This document shows, piece by piece, positions 1 through 7,069 of a DNA stretch of 21,113 nt; positions within the stretch are counted from its first letter, which is position 1; the number at the start of each line of letters is the position of its first letter. Position numbers and translations under genes: made by a program. Under the pieces are notes generated by a model. It worked only from the letters and a program-made list of their open reading frames with translations. It was not told where the DNA came from and ran no database searches. This DNA comes from Salinimicrobium sp964572365 (lineage in GTDB: Bacteria > Bacteroidota > Bacteroidia > Flavobacteriales > Flavobacteriaceae): NCBI GenBank assembly GCA_964572365.1, contig CAZNFK010000038.1:1-21113 (forward strand). Reading direction: 5' to 3'.

Positions 1-1874
1 AGTCCGCCGAAAAAGTGGGCTATTTTCAGCACATCTTCCTGGTAGACCATCACTCCGTAGGTATCGGGCATGATATTGTATAATACGGGATTAGCTTGTT
101 TACGCGCTTCGGGATCCCGGTGCCGCTGAATATAGGCTTCTTTCATCCCTCCATTGGAAACCCCCGGTCTAATGACCGAACTGGCAGCCACCAGCCCCAG
201 ATAGTCATTGGTTTGAAGCTTGGTAAGCAACCCCCGCATGGCCGGGGACTCAATATAAAAAACTCCCATACAATCCCCTTTTTGAAGCAGGGCGTTAATG
301 GCAGGGTCTTTTTTAAAGACCCCTACATTTTCTATGTCCTCAAGATGAGCCCGGGGTTGATTTTGCCTGATGATTTCAAGAGCATCTTTAATCTTGGGAA
401 GTCCCCGCTGGGCCAGGATGTCAAACTTGAAGATCCCTGCTTCTTCAGCCACATTCATGTCGATCTGGATGGTTGGGAAATTCTTGGGCGGCAAAAAAGT
501 AGCCGCATAAGTGTAGACCGACCGGTGGGTGATCATGATCCCGCCCGAATGTACACTCAGGTAATTGGGAAATCCTTCAATGAGCTCTCCGTACCTCAGC
601 ACCAGTTTCTCGATCTCATCCAGGTCTTGATAATTGTACAAGCCAGCCGAAATTTTATCTATATCTGCTTTGGGCAGCCCAAACACCTTGCCCAGCTCCC
701 TTACGACTGCCCTGCGTTTAAAGGTGACATAGGTAGCCAGTAATGCGGTATTTTCGTACTTACTGAAGATGTAAGCGGTTACATCATCCCGGTCTTTCCA
801 GGAGAAATCTATATCAAAATCGGGAGGGGATTTGCGCTGGGTATTGATAAAACGTTCAAAAAAGAGATCCAGTTCCAGTGGGTCCACGTTGGTAATTCCA
901 AGAATATAGGCCACTATGGAATTCGCACCGCTTCCCCGACCAATAAAAGGATAATTCTTTGACCGGGCATACTGCACAATATCGTAATTGATCAAAAAAT
1001 AGGACACAAACCCCAGGTCACCAATTGCCTTCAGCTCTTTTTCCACTCTTTGATAAACTTCTGCGGAAGCATCAGGATATCGGTGCAGGATCTTTTCTTC
1101 GCATAAAATTCTCAGCTTCCTTTCATCTTCTTCCCTGCTCTGCCCGTACACCTGCAGGTTTTGGTTGATCCTGTCTTTTCCAAAAGCGTAACTTACCTCG
1201 CACTTTTCAATGATCTCTACGGTGTTTTGAAGGATGTGGGGGAAATCTTCAAACTCCCTGTGCAGGTCTTCCAAACCATGCATTTGATCCTGTAAAGATC
1301 CCTGCTCGCTCTTCGGAAGTTTGCTTAGCAAGAGGTTATTATCTATGGCCCTTAACAGGCGATGCGCATTATAATCTTTTTTACTGCGGAAGCTTACGCT
1401 CTGCAGCAGCACTAGCTTATCCCTTAACTGCAGGTATTCTGAAAATCTCAATTTTCTAAGGCTTTCCACAGAAATCCCTATGAACTCATTTTCTTCAAAA
1501 TGCCATTTCCTTCGGGCACTCACCTGCTCAAAAGGATAAATAATATAACAGTCGGGCAGGCAGGGCGCGTCCTCTTCAAAATCCTTCTTCCGGTGAATGT
1601 GGGAGGACAAATGTTTGTTCAGCTGAATGAATCCTGCATTGTTTCGGGCAATTCCCACATACTGCTGAGAAACCCCATTCCTAAAGTCGATCCCTATGAG
1701 CGGTTTGATGTCATATTCCGAAGAGATCCTTATGAATTCAAGACATACCGAAGTATTATTGATATCGGTCAATGCCAGGGCCTGTACGCGGTTCTTTTGG
1801 GCCAACCTGCACAATTCCTCTACAGAGAAAGTTCCGTAACGCAGAGAAAACCAGGTATGGCAGTTCAAATACAT
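1..1874 (-). CDS. dnaE: DNA polymerase III alpha subunit, DnaE-type, probably the error-prone paralogue (partial, 3' end off the window)
   Basis: C-family replicative-type polymerase. I translated 624 residues from the ATG at 1874-1872 to the left edge without a stop. Visible motifs: palm PDFDIDFSW at residues 351-359, with catalytic Asp354 and Asp356; the third palm Asp in KFDILAQRG (Asp485); the IGRGSGANSIVAYILGI block; HSGGIMI; and VMVYQEDV near the edge. The N-terminus is a PHP domain whose metal motifs are degenerate: NCH in place of HxH, and ALTDIN in place of ALTDH. It therefore looks inactive as a phosphoesterase. The gene starts 17 bases after the dinB stop, so the two are very probably one transcript. 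Pairing of a DnaE-like polymerase with a Y-family polymerase is the usual layout of damage-inducible mutagenesis cassettes (compare imuB-dnaE2). The role in translesion synthesis is inferred from this context and not from a diagnostic residue. It could alternatively be a housekeeping DnaE, but the short N-terminus argues against that. Confidence 0.9.
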   Translation of the reverse strand, partial: MYLNCHTWFSLRYGTFSVEELCRLAQKNRVQALALTDINNTSVCLEFIRISSEYDIKPLIGIDFRNGVSQQYVGIARNNAGFIQLNKHLSSHIHRKKDFEEDAPCLPDCYIIYPFEQVSARRKWHFEENEFIGISVESLRKLRFSEYLQLRDKLVLLQSVSFRSKKDYNAHRLLRAIDNNLLLSKLPKSEQGSLQDQMHGLEDLHREFEDFPHILQNTVEIIEKCEVSYAFGKDRINQNLQVYGQSREEDERKLRILCEEKILHRYPDASAEVYQRVEKELKAIGDLGFVSYFLINYDIVQYARSKNYPFIGRGSGANSIVAYILGITNVDPLELDLFFERFINTQRKSPPDFDIDFSWKDRDDVTAYIFSKYENTALLATYVTFKRRAVVRELGKVFGLPKADIDKISAGLYNYQDLDEIEKLVLRYGELIEGFPNYLSVHSGGIMITHRSVYTYAATFLPPKNFPTIQIDMNVAEEAGIFKFDILAQRGLPKIKDALEIIRQNQPRAHLEDIENVGVFKKDPAINALLQKGDCMGVFYIESPAMRGLLTKLQTNDYLGLVAASSVIRPGVSNGGMKEAYIQRHRDPEARKQANPVLYNIMPDTYGVMVYQEDVLKIAHFFGG

Positions 1875-1891
1875 AGGGTAGAACTTTAAAA

Positions 1892-3112
1892 TTACTGTTG
1901 GCGGTGGGCATAAAGCATGGGAGGTTCCCCGTTAAAAGGATTGTGCATCCTGCCCACACTGGTACCGCCCAGGGTAGCTGCCCTTATCACGCTGTGCTCC
2001 CCAAAACGATTGCGTATCTTATCAAGGGAATGGTATAAATTCAGCATAGATTCAGAATCATCAAACAAATTGATCTGGTAATGACCCCCTGCCAGGCCGC
2101 TGAACTTTATCCCGATCAACCTGATGAGCAACCGCCGGTTGTAGAGAAGCTTAAAAAGTTCTTCGATCTTAGGGATCAAAATATGATCGGCGCTGGTATA
2201 GGCGATCCTGGCTTGTTTAGTATAGGTTTGAAAATCTGAATACCTGATCTTCACACTTACACAGGAAGTAAGTTTATCGCCCCGCCTTAACTGGTACGCG
2301 AGATTCTCGGTCATGGCCACCAGGGTAGCCTGCAGCTGCACCATATTGGTGGTGTCTTTATGAAAAGTACGCTCGGCAGAGAGGCTTTTTCGCTCATGAA
2401 AAGGAATAATGGGGGAATCATCTATACCGTTGGCCCTCTTCCAGATGGTCCTGCCGTTCTTGCCCAGCACACTCTCCAGCATCTCTACCGGCATGTCCTG
2501 GATGGTCTTGATATCTCTCACTCCCAGGTCCAGCAGGGTGTGAAAGGTCTTACTGCCTATAAGGGGGATCTTTCGCACCGATAAAGGTGCCAAAAAGCTC
2601 TTTTCGGTTCCCTCTTCAATAAACTTTTGGTTATTGGGTTTTGCTTCTCCCGTAGCGATCTTGGAAACCACCTTGTTCTGTGACAGCCCAAAAGAAATGG
2701 GCAGGCCGCTTTCCCTGATGATGAGCTGCCGCAGCTCGGTGGCGAATTTATACGTTCCGAAGAATTTATCCATTCCGCTCAGGTCTGCATAAAATTCATC
2801 AATACTGGCCTTTTCAAAAGAAGGCACGCGGCTCTTTATGATCTCTGAAACCTGATGGGAATATCTAGTATAGGTAGAGGAATCCCCCTTGATCACTGTC
2901 GCCTGCGGACAAAGCTGCCGGGCGATCTTCATGGCCATTCCCGAGTACACCCCAAACTTACGGGTCTCATAACTACATGCTGCCACCACTCCCCTGTCTC
3001 CCAGTCCGCCCACGATAAGCGGTCTGTGCTGCAGTTCAGAATTCAGCAAACGTTCCACAGACACAAAGAAAGTGTCCAGGTCAAGGTGTATTATGGCTCT
3101 TTTTTTATTCAT
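1892..3112 (-). CDS. dinB: Y-family DNA polymerase (DNA polymerase IV, DinB/UmuC family)
   Basis: Translesion polymerase of 406 residues. I chose the ATG at 3112 (MNKKRAIIHLDLDTFF). A TTG 12 codons upstream would add residues that the family lacks, and it lies inside an inverted repeat. Catalytic carboxylates are present: Asp11 in HLDLDTFF, and Asp105-Glu106 in SIDEFY. Phe16 occupies the steric-gate position. Two HhH-like segments around GSKTFHTLLDLGV and the little-finger domain follow. QINLF at 346-350 fits the beta-clamp binding motif QxxLF. The protein is thus expected to be an active polymerase, unlike ImuB, which lacks the catalytic residues. It is the first gene of a dinB-dnaE unit. 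A 38-base dyad immediately upstream probably controls the unit. The C-terminal tail (residues about 380-406) is longer than in E. coli Pol IV. Confidence 0.93.
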   Translation of the reverse strand: MNKKRAIIHLDLDTFFVSVERLLNSELQHRPLIVGGLGDRGVVAACSYETRKFGVYSGMAMKIARQLCPQATVIKGDSSTYTRYSHQVSEIIKSRVPSFEKASIDEFYADLSGMDKFFGTYKFATELRQLIIRESGLPISFGLSQNKVVSKIATGEAKPNNQKFIEEGTEKSFLAPLSVRKIPLIGSKTFHTLLDLGVRDIKTIQDMPVEMLESVLGKNGRTIWKRANGIDDSPIIPFHERKSLSAERTFHKDTTNMVQLQATLVAMTENLAYQLRRGDKLTSCVSVKIRYSDFQTYTKQARIAYTSADHILIPKIEELFKLLYNRRLLIRLIGIKFSGLAGGHYQINLFDDSESMLNLYHSLDKIRNRFGEHSVIRAATLGGTSVGRMHNPFNGEPPMLYAHRQQ

Positions 3113-3150
3113 TTTTGGAATAAATCCTATTTTATGGATTATTTCCAAAA
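3113..3150 (-). promoter_or_regulatory. Inverted repeat abutting the dinB start, candidate operator
   Basis: On the plus strand the left arm is TTTTGGAATAAATCC (3113-3127) and the right arm is GGATTATTTCCAAAA (3136-3150), with an 8-base centre. Thirteen of 15 positions pair. The dyad ends directly at the dinB ATG, so it must overlap the promoter or the start of the transcript. No LexA box of the E. coli or Bacillus type is seen, and the repressor is not encoded in this window. Function as an operator is inferred from the symmetry and position. Confidence 0.55.
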
Positions 3151-3181
3151 TTAAAAAAAATTGAGGAGTTAGAAGACCAAA

Positions 3182-3218
3182 AGGAGGTTAAAAATTATTT
3201 CAAAAATAAAAACCTCCT
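3182..3218. repeat. Inverted repeat AGGAGGTT / AACCTCCT with a 21-base centre
   Basis: Perfect 8-base arms at 3182-3189 and 3211-3218 lie between divergent dinB and the lipoprotein gene. The centre is almost pure A/T and too long for a typical intrinsic terminator. There is no gene ending here for it to terminate. It may be a second protein-binding site or a leader hairpin for dinB. Nothing else in the 3151-3342 gap could be assigned with confidence. Confidence 0.35.
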
Positions 3219-3342
3219 AAGGCTTAGCTAAATTCTGAAAAGCTTGGTATTTAAGAATATTTAGTTACTTTTAACGAAAACTTAACTTTTATAATCCTTC
3301 CCCTACAATTTGAAAATCTAATACTTAAAACCTCCATTTTCC

Positions 3343-4002
3343 ATGAAGATCTTTAAAATTGTTGCTTTAGTAACCCTGCCACTTTTAATGAATAGCTGTG
3401 CCTCGGGATATAGAACTATCACTCCCGAAAATCTTACCTATAATTCGCAGCATTTAGAAGAGAATATTTCTCTCGAATACAAATACGATCTGCTTCGTAA
3501 GAAATACGCCAAAAAAGAAAAAAAGAAAGATGTGAGATTGGTGGCCGTAAAGATTACCAACAATTCAGAAAAAGACCTCATTTTTGGACAGGACATATGG
3601 CTTACTTATAAAAATAACAGCCAGGTTCTTGTAATGCCTATAGATAAAACCTTCCAAAGCTTAAAGCAACATCCAGTGACCTATTTACCATACTTGTTGC
3701 TTACACCTCTAAATATTTATACTACCACAGTTAATTCTTACGGGGTACAGGAAACAAGCAGCTCATTCCCCGCCGGATTAATAATCGGTCCGGGACTGGC
3801 CGGTGGAAATCTCATTGCTGCAGCTTCTGCAAATAAAAAATTTAAGAACGAGCTAAGGGAAAACAATCTGCAGGGGGCCCGAATTCCAAAAGGAGAAACA
3901 GTATACGGCTTAATTGGAATTAGGGCTGATAATTATGATGCTCTTGATTTTGATCTTAGAGATCAGCAGGAAGAATCTGCCGAAAAGGTAATCACTCCGT
4001 AA
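3343..4002 (+). CDS. Putative lipoprotein of unknown function
   Basis: A 219-residue protein with a short lipoprotein signal (LLMNSC, lipid-attachment Cys19). It is expected in the periplasm or attached to the outer membrane. A charged, Lys-rich stretch (about residues 54-63) precedes a beta-rich segment (VRLVAVKITNNSEKDLIFG), which resembles the start of a small beta-sandwich. A hydrophobic, Gly/Ala-rich segment (about residues 145-165, GLIIGPGLAGG) follows and could be a membrane-associated helix or hairpin. I do not recognise a named family. It is a single-gene transcription unit: its own upstream gap lies on the 5' side and a good intrinsic terminator follows 27 bases after the stop. Its position between dinB and the SRAP remnant appears incidental. 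Confidence 0.8.
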   Translation: MKIFKIVALVTLPLLMNSCASGYRTITPENLTYNSQHLEENISLEYKYDLLRKKYAKKEKKKDVRLVAVKITNNSEKDLIFGQDIWLTYKNNSQVLVMPIDKTFQSLKQHPVTYLPYLLLTPLNIYTTTVNSYGVQETSSSFPAGLIIGPGLAGGNLIAAASANKKFKNELRENNLQGARIPKGETVYGLIGIRADNYDALDFDLRDQQEESAEKVITP

Positions 4003-4029
4003 ATTCTAAAATAATATTGCCATCAAACA

Positions 4030-4056
4030 GGCCGTCCCAAAAAGACGGTCTTTTTT
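4030..4056 (+). terminator. Intrinsic terminator of the lipoprotein gene
   Basis: A seven-base-pair stem GGCCGTC/GACGGTC (one G-U pair) with a 7-base loop is followed by six T residues at 4051-4056. It lies 27 bases past the stop at 4002. Confidence 0.85.
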
Positions 4057-4085
4057 AGCACCTTTCTTTTCGGAAAAGATTTGCT

Positions 4086-4369
4086 ATGTGTTTAAGGACC
4101 AAACTGAATTCCAGGATAAGAGATATAGAAAAGATCTTTGATTCAGTCTTTATCGAACCGGAAGCCTATACCCCACAACAGGAGATCAACGCTTTTGATT
4201 TTGCCAGGACACCGGTGATCACCGATGAAAACCGTGGCGAGATCCAATTGTTTCACTGTGGTTTGGTCCCCTTCTGGGCAAAAGATGATAAGATCAAAAA
4301 ATGACCTTAAACGCTAAGATCGAAACGGTTGCTGACCTTTTGGGATCACCTGTTAAACAGGGATCCTGA
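4086..4369 (+). pseudogene. SRAP (HMCES/YedK-type SOS response-associated) gene remnant, frameshifted and 3'-truncated
   Basis: The first frame (4086-4304) starts MCLRTKLNSRIRD, carrying the Met-Cys N-terminus whose Cys2 is the catalytic nucleophile of SRAP proteins. It continues to HCGLVPFWAKD, matching the family motif GLIPxWAKD, then stops at TGA 4302-4304. In the next frame, from 4301, MTLNAKIETVAD continues the family sequence (compare TINARAETV), so a single-base change in the run of A residues at 4296-4301 broke the frame. Family likeness then stops near 4340 and the second frame ends at 4369. The stop codon of the opposing kinase gene lies at 4353, so the 3' half is gone, including the region with the active-site Glu and His. 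Intact family members exceed 200 residues. SRAP proteins crosslink to abasic sites in single-stranded DNA, which fits the nearby dinB-dnaE unit. The product is almost certainly non-functional. Confidence 0.85.
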
Positions 4370-6287
4370 TCTCTACCTTGAAGCCTTTTTCTTTTTCCGA
4401 TTCAATGTTGATCTTACCATTGATGGAAGCAATCCGGTTCCTGATGTTCATCAAGCCGTTTCCTGCTTTGAGGCAGGAAGCTTCGCAACCTACCCCATTA
4501 TCCTTGTAATGGATTTCAAGCCACTTCCCCTGCTCTGAAAAACTCAGAGCAACAAACCTGGCCATGCTGTGTTTTTTCATATTCACCATGAGCTCTTGCA
4601 GCACCCTGTAGATCACTACTTTTTTTTCCTCCTCCAATCGCTGCCAGTTAACGGTCTTTTCCCCTTTTAAAATGATCTTCGCGTTACCTGCAATGCTGCT
4701 CAATACAGCAACCAGGGAAGGAAGGTAATTGCTCCCAGTATCTATCTCACTGTTCTCACGGGAAATATCACGGGTGCGGTAATAGATCCCGGCAAGTTTA
4801 TCTTTGACCTCCGGGGTGGCTTCATACTCCAGGCTGCTCATTAAGTTATAGACATCATTTGCCAGTTCATCATGAATACGCTTTGAGATCCGTTTTTCTG
4901 TCAGGTAGATTCCCCTTAATCTTTCCCTTTTATTTCTCTGCCTTAAGTAATAAAAAAGTAGCACTGCGGCAAGAAATACAAAAATGGCCATAAAGGAAAT
5001 GATCAAATTTCGGTTTTGCAGGCGTTCGGCTTCCAGGGCCTGTCTGTAATTAACATCCTCCAGGGAATTGATCTCCTGCTGTTTCCTTTTTTCGTCATAC
5101 CTGATCTTTGCAAAATAATTTTTTGCCTTCAAATTGGCTTCATCTATGCTGTCATGGAGAAAGATATAGCGGTCTACATATTCTTTTTCTTCATCGCCAT
5201 CTACCAGTGAGATCAATTTCTTCAAGGCTGATATTTCTGCCGACGCTGAAGAATACTCCCTTGCTGATTCTAAGCTGGCCCTGGCATAACGTAGAGCCTC
5301 CTTTTTATCTTTAGACTCATAATAATCAGATAAGTGGGAATAACTGGTGTACAATCCGGATTTATCATTGATGAGGTTCCTGATTTTCAATGCCTGGAAG
5401 AAAAGGGAATCTACCCGCGCCGTAGAATCTTTAAGCCAGAGCGTATAAGCCAGATTGTCTAAAGCGTGACTTTTGGAACTGCTGTCGGGAGCGTTTGAAG
5501 AAGCGATCTCCTCAAGAATTTTAATCGCCTCATCATATTTCTGTTCATTTTTGTAAGCTATGGCTATATTGTGAAGAAATGTTAGGCTGTCTTTTTCCCT
5601 TGCTGAAAATCTTAGGGCGTTTTTGTACTCCTTTATGGCATCATCGTTAAACCCCTGGTCCATGTAGGTCAGCCCAATAAGGTTGTGGGCTGCACTTACA
5701 AAAATAGAATCCGGTAATGTTTTGGGATTAAGGTATTCCAATGCTTCTGCGGCCGATTCCTGTGACCCGGGGTAATCTCCCATTTCCATTTGTGCGGTAG
5801 CCATGTCAAAACTCCGTCTGGCTGCCATAGAAGTATCCCCGGCTCGTAAATTTAAATTCCTCGCGATAAAGGCATTTTTAAAGGCCAGCTCCGGATTATT
5901 GCGTACCCTGTTTAGAATTGACTTGCGGTAATATCCCTTGGCCAGGAAAAAAGTATCTTTTTGATTTTCCGCCGCTTCGATCAGGCTGTCGATCAATTCT
6001 TCGCTTTTGTCATATTGGCCAAGTCTGAAAAGTACATAGACCTTTCCTTCCAAAAGGGCAACCATGTTGCTGTCCCTGGAGCTCTTTACCGCTTCCAGGC
6101 CAGCATTGTAATATTTTAGTTTGTCATCAAGGTCGGAGGTATTGAGTCCCTGTTCGTAAAAATAAGCGGGACTGCCCGGTTCAGGTTCCGGGGATTTTGA
6201 CTTGTCTGCTGTCTCTTCCTTTTTACAGGCGGAAAACAAAAGAGGAAGGCTTATACTTAAAAAAAATATACTTTTTAAGATTTTCAT
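4353..6287 (-). CDS. TPR-repeat sensor histidine kinase with lipoprotein signal (NarL/DesK-type HisKA_3 kinase)
   Basis: A 644-residue sensor. The N-terminus is a lipobox signal (PLLFSAC, Cys21). TPR-like helical repeats fill about residues 40-370 (for example GLTYMDQGFNDDAIKEYKNAL). A charged helix (about 385-427) leads into one membrane span (about 428-448, LIISFMAIFVFLAAVLLFYY). The cytoplasmic part has an H-box RIHDELANDVYNLM with phospho-acceptor His472, an N-box ELMVNMKKHS, and ATP-lid motifs DNGVG (about 595) and GNGLMNIRNR at the C-terminus. This is the layout of Bacteroidota TPR kinases that phosphorylate LuxR/NarL-type response regulators. No response regulator is encoded in the window, so the partner is unknown. 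The gene is divergent from the SatD-like gene and shares its operator-rich gap. Its 3' end meets the SRAP remnant. Confidence 0.9.
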   Translation of the reverse strand: MKILKSIFFLSISLPLLFSACKKEETADKSKSPEPEPGSPAYFYEQGLNTSDLDDKLKYYNAGLEAVKSSRDSNMVALLEGKVYVLFRLGQYDKSEELIDSLIEAAENQKDTFFLAKGYYRKSILNRVRNNPELAFKNAFIARNLNLRAGDTSMAARRSFDMATAQMEMGDYPGSQESAAEALEYLNPKTLPDSIFVSAAHNLIGLTYMDQGFNDDAIKEYKNALRFSAREKDSLTFLHNIAIAYKNEQKYDEAIKILEEIASSNAPDSSSKSHALDNLAYTLWLKDSTARVDSLFFQALKIRNLINDKSGLYTSYSHLSDYYESKDKKEALRYARASLESAREYSSASAEISALKKLISLVDGDEEKEYVDRYIFLHDSIDEANLKAKNYFAKIRYDEKRKQQEINSLEDVNYRQALEAERLQNRNLIISFMAIFVFLAAVLLFYYLRQRNKRERLRGIYLTEKRISKRIHDELANDVYNLMSSLEYEATPEVKDKLAGIYYRTRDISRENSEIDTGSNYLPSLVAVLSSIAGNAKIILKGEKTVNWQRLEEEKKVVIYRVLQELMVNMKKHSMARFVALSFSEQGKWLEIHYKDNGVGCEASCLKAGNGLMNIRNRIASINGKINIESEKEKGFKVEIRIPV

Positions 6288-6291
6288 TACA

Positions 6292-6299
6292 CAAATTTA
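6292..6299 (-). promoter_or_regulatory. Possible -7 element of the TPR kinase gene
   Basis: On the minus strand TAAATTTG matches the flavobacterial -7 consensus TAnnTTTG exactly and lies 4 bases before the ATG at 6287. A clear -33 TTTG at the right distance is lacking. If real, the transcript would be nearly leaderless. Confidence 0.3.
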
Positions 6300-6385
6300 A
6301 CAAAAAAACCGTTTTTCTGACCTTTTCTTTCTGAAATGTATTAGAAGAAGAGAATCCAAATAACAAACCAATTTATAAAAAATAT

Positions 6386-6461
6386 TATCGGCTTTTTAAC
6401 CGATATTTTTATTTATCGCCAATTTAACCGATATTTGCTTATATCGTTTTTAAACCCGATA
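6386..6461. promoter_or_regulatory. Array of three 20-base palindromic operator-like sites at a 28-base period
   Basis: Three copies of TATCG-N10-CGATA occupy 6386-6405, 6414-6433 and 6442-6461. The start-to-start distance is 28 bases both times, so exactly 8 bases separate the sites, and 8 bases separate the last one from the ATG at 6470. Right half-sites are AACCGATA, AACCGATA and ACCCGATA. Left half-sites are TATCGGCT, TATCGCCA and TATCGTTT. The centres are T-rich. The array must overlap the promoter of the SatD-like gene and lies 98 bases from the divergent kinase start. The likely ligand is a dimeric HTH protein. The SatD-like product, with an HTH at its C-terminus, is the obvious candidate, but this is inference. 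Confidence 0.75.
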
Positions 6462-6469
6462 TTAGATTT

Positions 6470-7069
6470 ATGAAAGCTGTTATTACAGGTGATATTATAA
6501 ATTCCCGGAAACGGGCGACTTCGGAATGGTTGCCCCTGCTGAAAAAGATCTTTTCAAAGTATGGTAAAAGTCCGGAGCAATGGGAAATTTATCGAGGGGA
6601 TAGCTTTCAGCTTCTCATTTCTCCCGAAAAAGCTCTGCTCGCGGCAATTCACCTTAAAGCGGGAATCAAGATCATAAAAGATCTGGACGTGCGTATCGCA
6701 ATAGGAATTGGAGAGCAGGATCACAAAGCGAAAAAAATCAGCGAGTCAAACGGAACGGCCTTCGTAAGATCGGGGGAAGGATTTGACTCTCTAAAAAAGC
6801 AAAATATGGGTATCTTTACCGGTGACCCCGAAGAGGAAGAACTTTTCAATTTACTGTTAAACCTGGCCCTGCTTACCATGAACCACTGGAGTACCACCGT
6901 AGCCACCACCATAAAAGCTGCACTTGAAAACCCCGAAAAAAGTCAGACAGAACTCGCACAACTTTTAGGTAAATCACAAAGCAGCCTCAGTGAAGCGCTC
7001 AAAAGAGGGGCTTTTGAGGAAATTTCAAAACTGGAAGAATTTTACCGGAAAAAAATAGCCCATATATGA
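6470..7069 (+). CDS. SatD-family protein with C-terminal helix-turn-helix
   Basis: A 199-residue cytoplasmic protein. Residues 1-110 contain AVITGDIINSRK at the N-terminus, YRGDSFQLLIS (about 41-51) and DVRIAIGIGE (about 74-83). This beta-alpha-beta order with acidic turn residues matches the SatD family and resembles the palm fold of GGDEF and class III cyclase domains (compare GDEFQ in other SatD proteins). After a helical linker, residues about 158-180 (TELAQLLGKSQSSLSEALKR) form a typical HTH with the recognition helix around SQSSLSEALKR. The start ATG lies 8 bases after a palindromic array and is the only sensible one. The stop overlaps the start of the DUF3307 gene (ATGA, 7066-7069), so the two are translationally coupled. 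The enzymatic activity, if any, is unknown. Regulation by its own HTH through the upstream array is likely. Confidence 0.85.
   Translation: MKAVITGDIINSRKRATSEWLPLLKKIFSKYGKSPEQWEIYRGDSFQLLISPEKALLAAIHLKAGIKIIKDLDVRIAIGIGEQDHKAKKISESNGTAFVRSGEGFDSLKKQNMGIFTGDPEEEELFNLLLNLALLTMNHWSTTVATTIKAALENPEKSQTELAQLLGKSQSSLSEALKRGAFEEISKLEEFYRKKIAHI

Noticed and set aside
96..743. A 215-codon open frame on the plus strand at the left edge
   Set aside because: The minus strand here encodes a DnaE polymerase with catalytic motifs. The plus frame has no recognisable features and is its shadow.
6386..6461. Regular repeats with spacers, CRISPR-like at first sight
   Set aside because: The units are 20 bases, imperfect and internally palindromic, with 8-base A/T spacers, directly before a start codon. 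This is an operator array, not a CRISPR.
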